From Mesorhizobium sp. M9A.F.Ca.ET.002.03.1.2 (lineage in GTDB: Bacteria > Pseudomonadota > Alphaproteobacteria > Rhizobiales > Rhizobiaceae): a DNA stretch of 64,000 nt. Below are positions 63,827 through 64,000 of the stretch, piece by piece (positions within the stretch are counted from its first letter, which is position 1; every line of letters begins with the position of its first letter). The position numbers and the translations under genes were made by a program. The notes below the pieces were generated by a model. It was not told where the DNA came from, made no database searches, and saw only the letters and a list, made by a program, of their open reading frames with translations. Location: contig NZ_CP034443.1 in assembly GCF_003952365.1 (NCBI RefSeq), positions 3,341,001 through 3,405,000 on the forward strand. Direction: 5' to 3'.

Positions 63827-64000
63827 TGTCCATTCGGGCCCGACCGAGGAGACTGGAGTTACCACACTTCAGATTCGTCGGAGGACCCGAATGAACATTC
63901 ATAAGAATGCCCGTCTCACGCCGCTTCGTCGAGAGGAGATGGCGCTTGCGGTCATGGAAGGCGACCTTTCCCAAGCCCAAGCAGCGTTGAAATTCGCGGT
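63827..64000 (+). mobile_element. Left end of an IS481-family insertion sequence (cut by window edge)
   Basis: The proposed left end TGTCCATTCGGGCCC lies 64 bases before a transposase start, a normal distance for this family. The right end is outside the window, so the inverted repeat and target duplication cannot be checked. The transposase start is listed separately. Confidence 0.6.
63891..64000 (+). CDS. IS481-family transposase (N-terminal part)
   Basis: The first 36 codons start MNIHKNARLTPLRREEMALA and continue AVMEGDLSQAQAALKFAV, which is the N-terminal helix-turn-helix of IS481-type transposases. CGGAGGACCCGA precedes the ATG. The gene continues beyond the window. Confidence 0.85.
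   Translation, partial: MNIHKNARLTPLRREEMALAVMEGDLSQAQAALKFA

Overview
The window is GC-rich, densely packed alphaproteobacterial chromosome, best explained as a Mesorhizobium or close Rhizobiales relative. Pointers are a split FO operon with paired b and b' subunits, a BacA protein whose known functional residues fall at the same numbers as in Sinorhizobium meliloti, an agp/agaL alpha-galactoside locus in the S. meliloti gene set, and several families of short palindromic intergenic repeats typical of rhizobia. No nod, nif, phage, tRNA or rRNA genes were recognised, so this looks like core chromosome with one IS at the right edge.

Layout. 1-6.4 kb: a SorC-family regulator divergent from a carbohydrate ABC operon (two permeases, Tat-exported binding protein, short-chain dehydrogenase, ATPase). 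6.5-13.5 kb: DUF488 protein, M29 aminopeptidase, LysR regulator with a divergent DUF1127-like small protein, a repeat pair, an MFS transporter, bacA and a divergent polysaccharide deacetylase. 13.7-17.5 kb: YfgM-like protein, Der GTPase, two palindromes and a SleB-type wall hydrolase. 17.7-20.5 kb: ATP synthase FO operon atpI-B-E-F'-F with a promoter candidate and a clear terminator. 20.6-29.6 kb: rnhB, radical SAM protein, small glycosyltransferase, PhyH-like oxygenase, moaB, ispE, S49 peptidase, a 57-bp tandem array, trmN6-like methyltransferase, DUF2007 protein and a polyprenyl diphosphate synthase. 29.9-37.9 kb: LuxR-type regulator, TPR protein, glyQ, glyS (carrying an in-frame palindromic insertion), a very acidic small protein and an exported protein. 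38-44.7 kb: Sua5/TsaC, a D-2-hydroxyglutarate dehydrogenase-like flavoprotein, DUF6101-like protein, ubiA, a DUF1579-like protein and purD.

44.7-54.8 kb: a complete alpha-galactoside uptake and hydrolysis locus on the minus strand, agaL2-agpA-agpB-agpC-agpD-agaL1, with the AraC-type activator gene agpT divergent. ABC import brings melibiose/raffinose-type sugars in, and the two GH4 enzymes release galactose. The agpT leader carries two short ORFs and a terminator-like hairpin. 54.9-63.7 kb: GH25 lysozyme-like protein, a small zinc-ribbon protein, an acyl-CoA dehydrogenase/crotonase pair, LysE exporter, pdxH, a lipoprotein, a CbpA-type DnaJ, fabI and a histidine phosphatase. The right edge holds the start of an IS481-family element abutting the 3' fragment of a broken gene.

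Most unusual points: a palindromic repeat inserted in frame in glyS, the agpT leader, a 57-bp palindrome array and its dispersed relatives (one running into the start of the lysozyme gene), an internally duplicated N-terminus in the SleB-type hydrolase, and a strong hairpin after each of the two ABC binding-protein genes. Nothing seen amounts to a clearly new multi-gene system.
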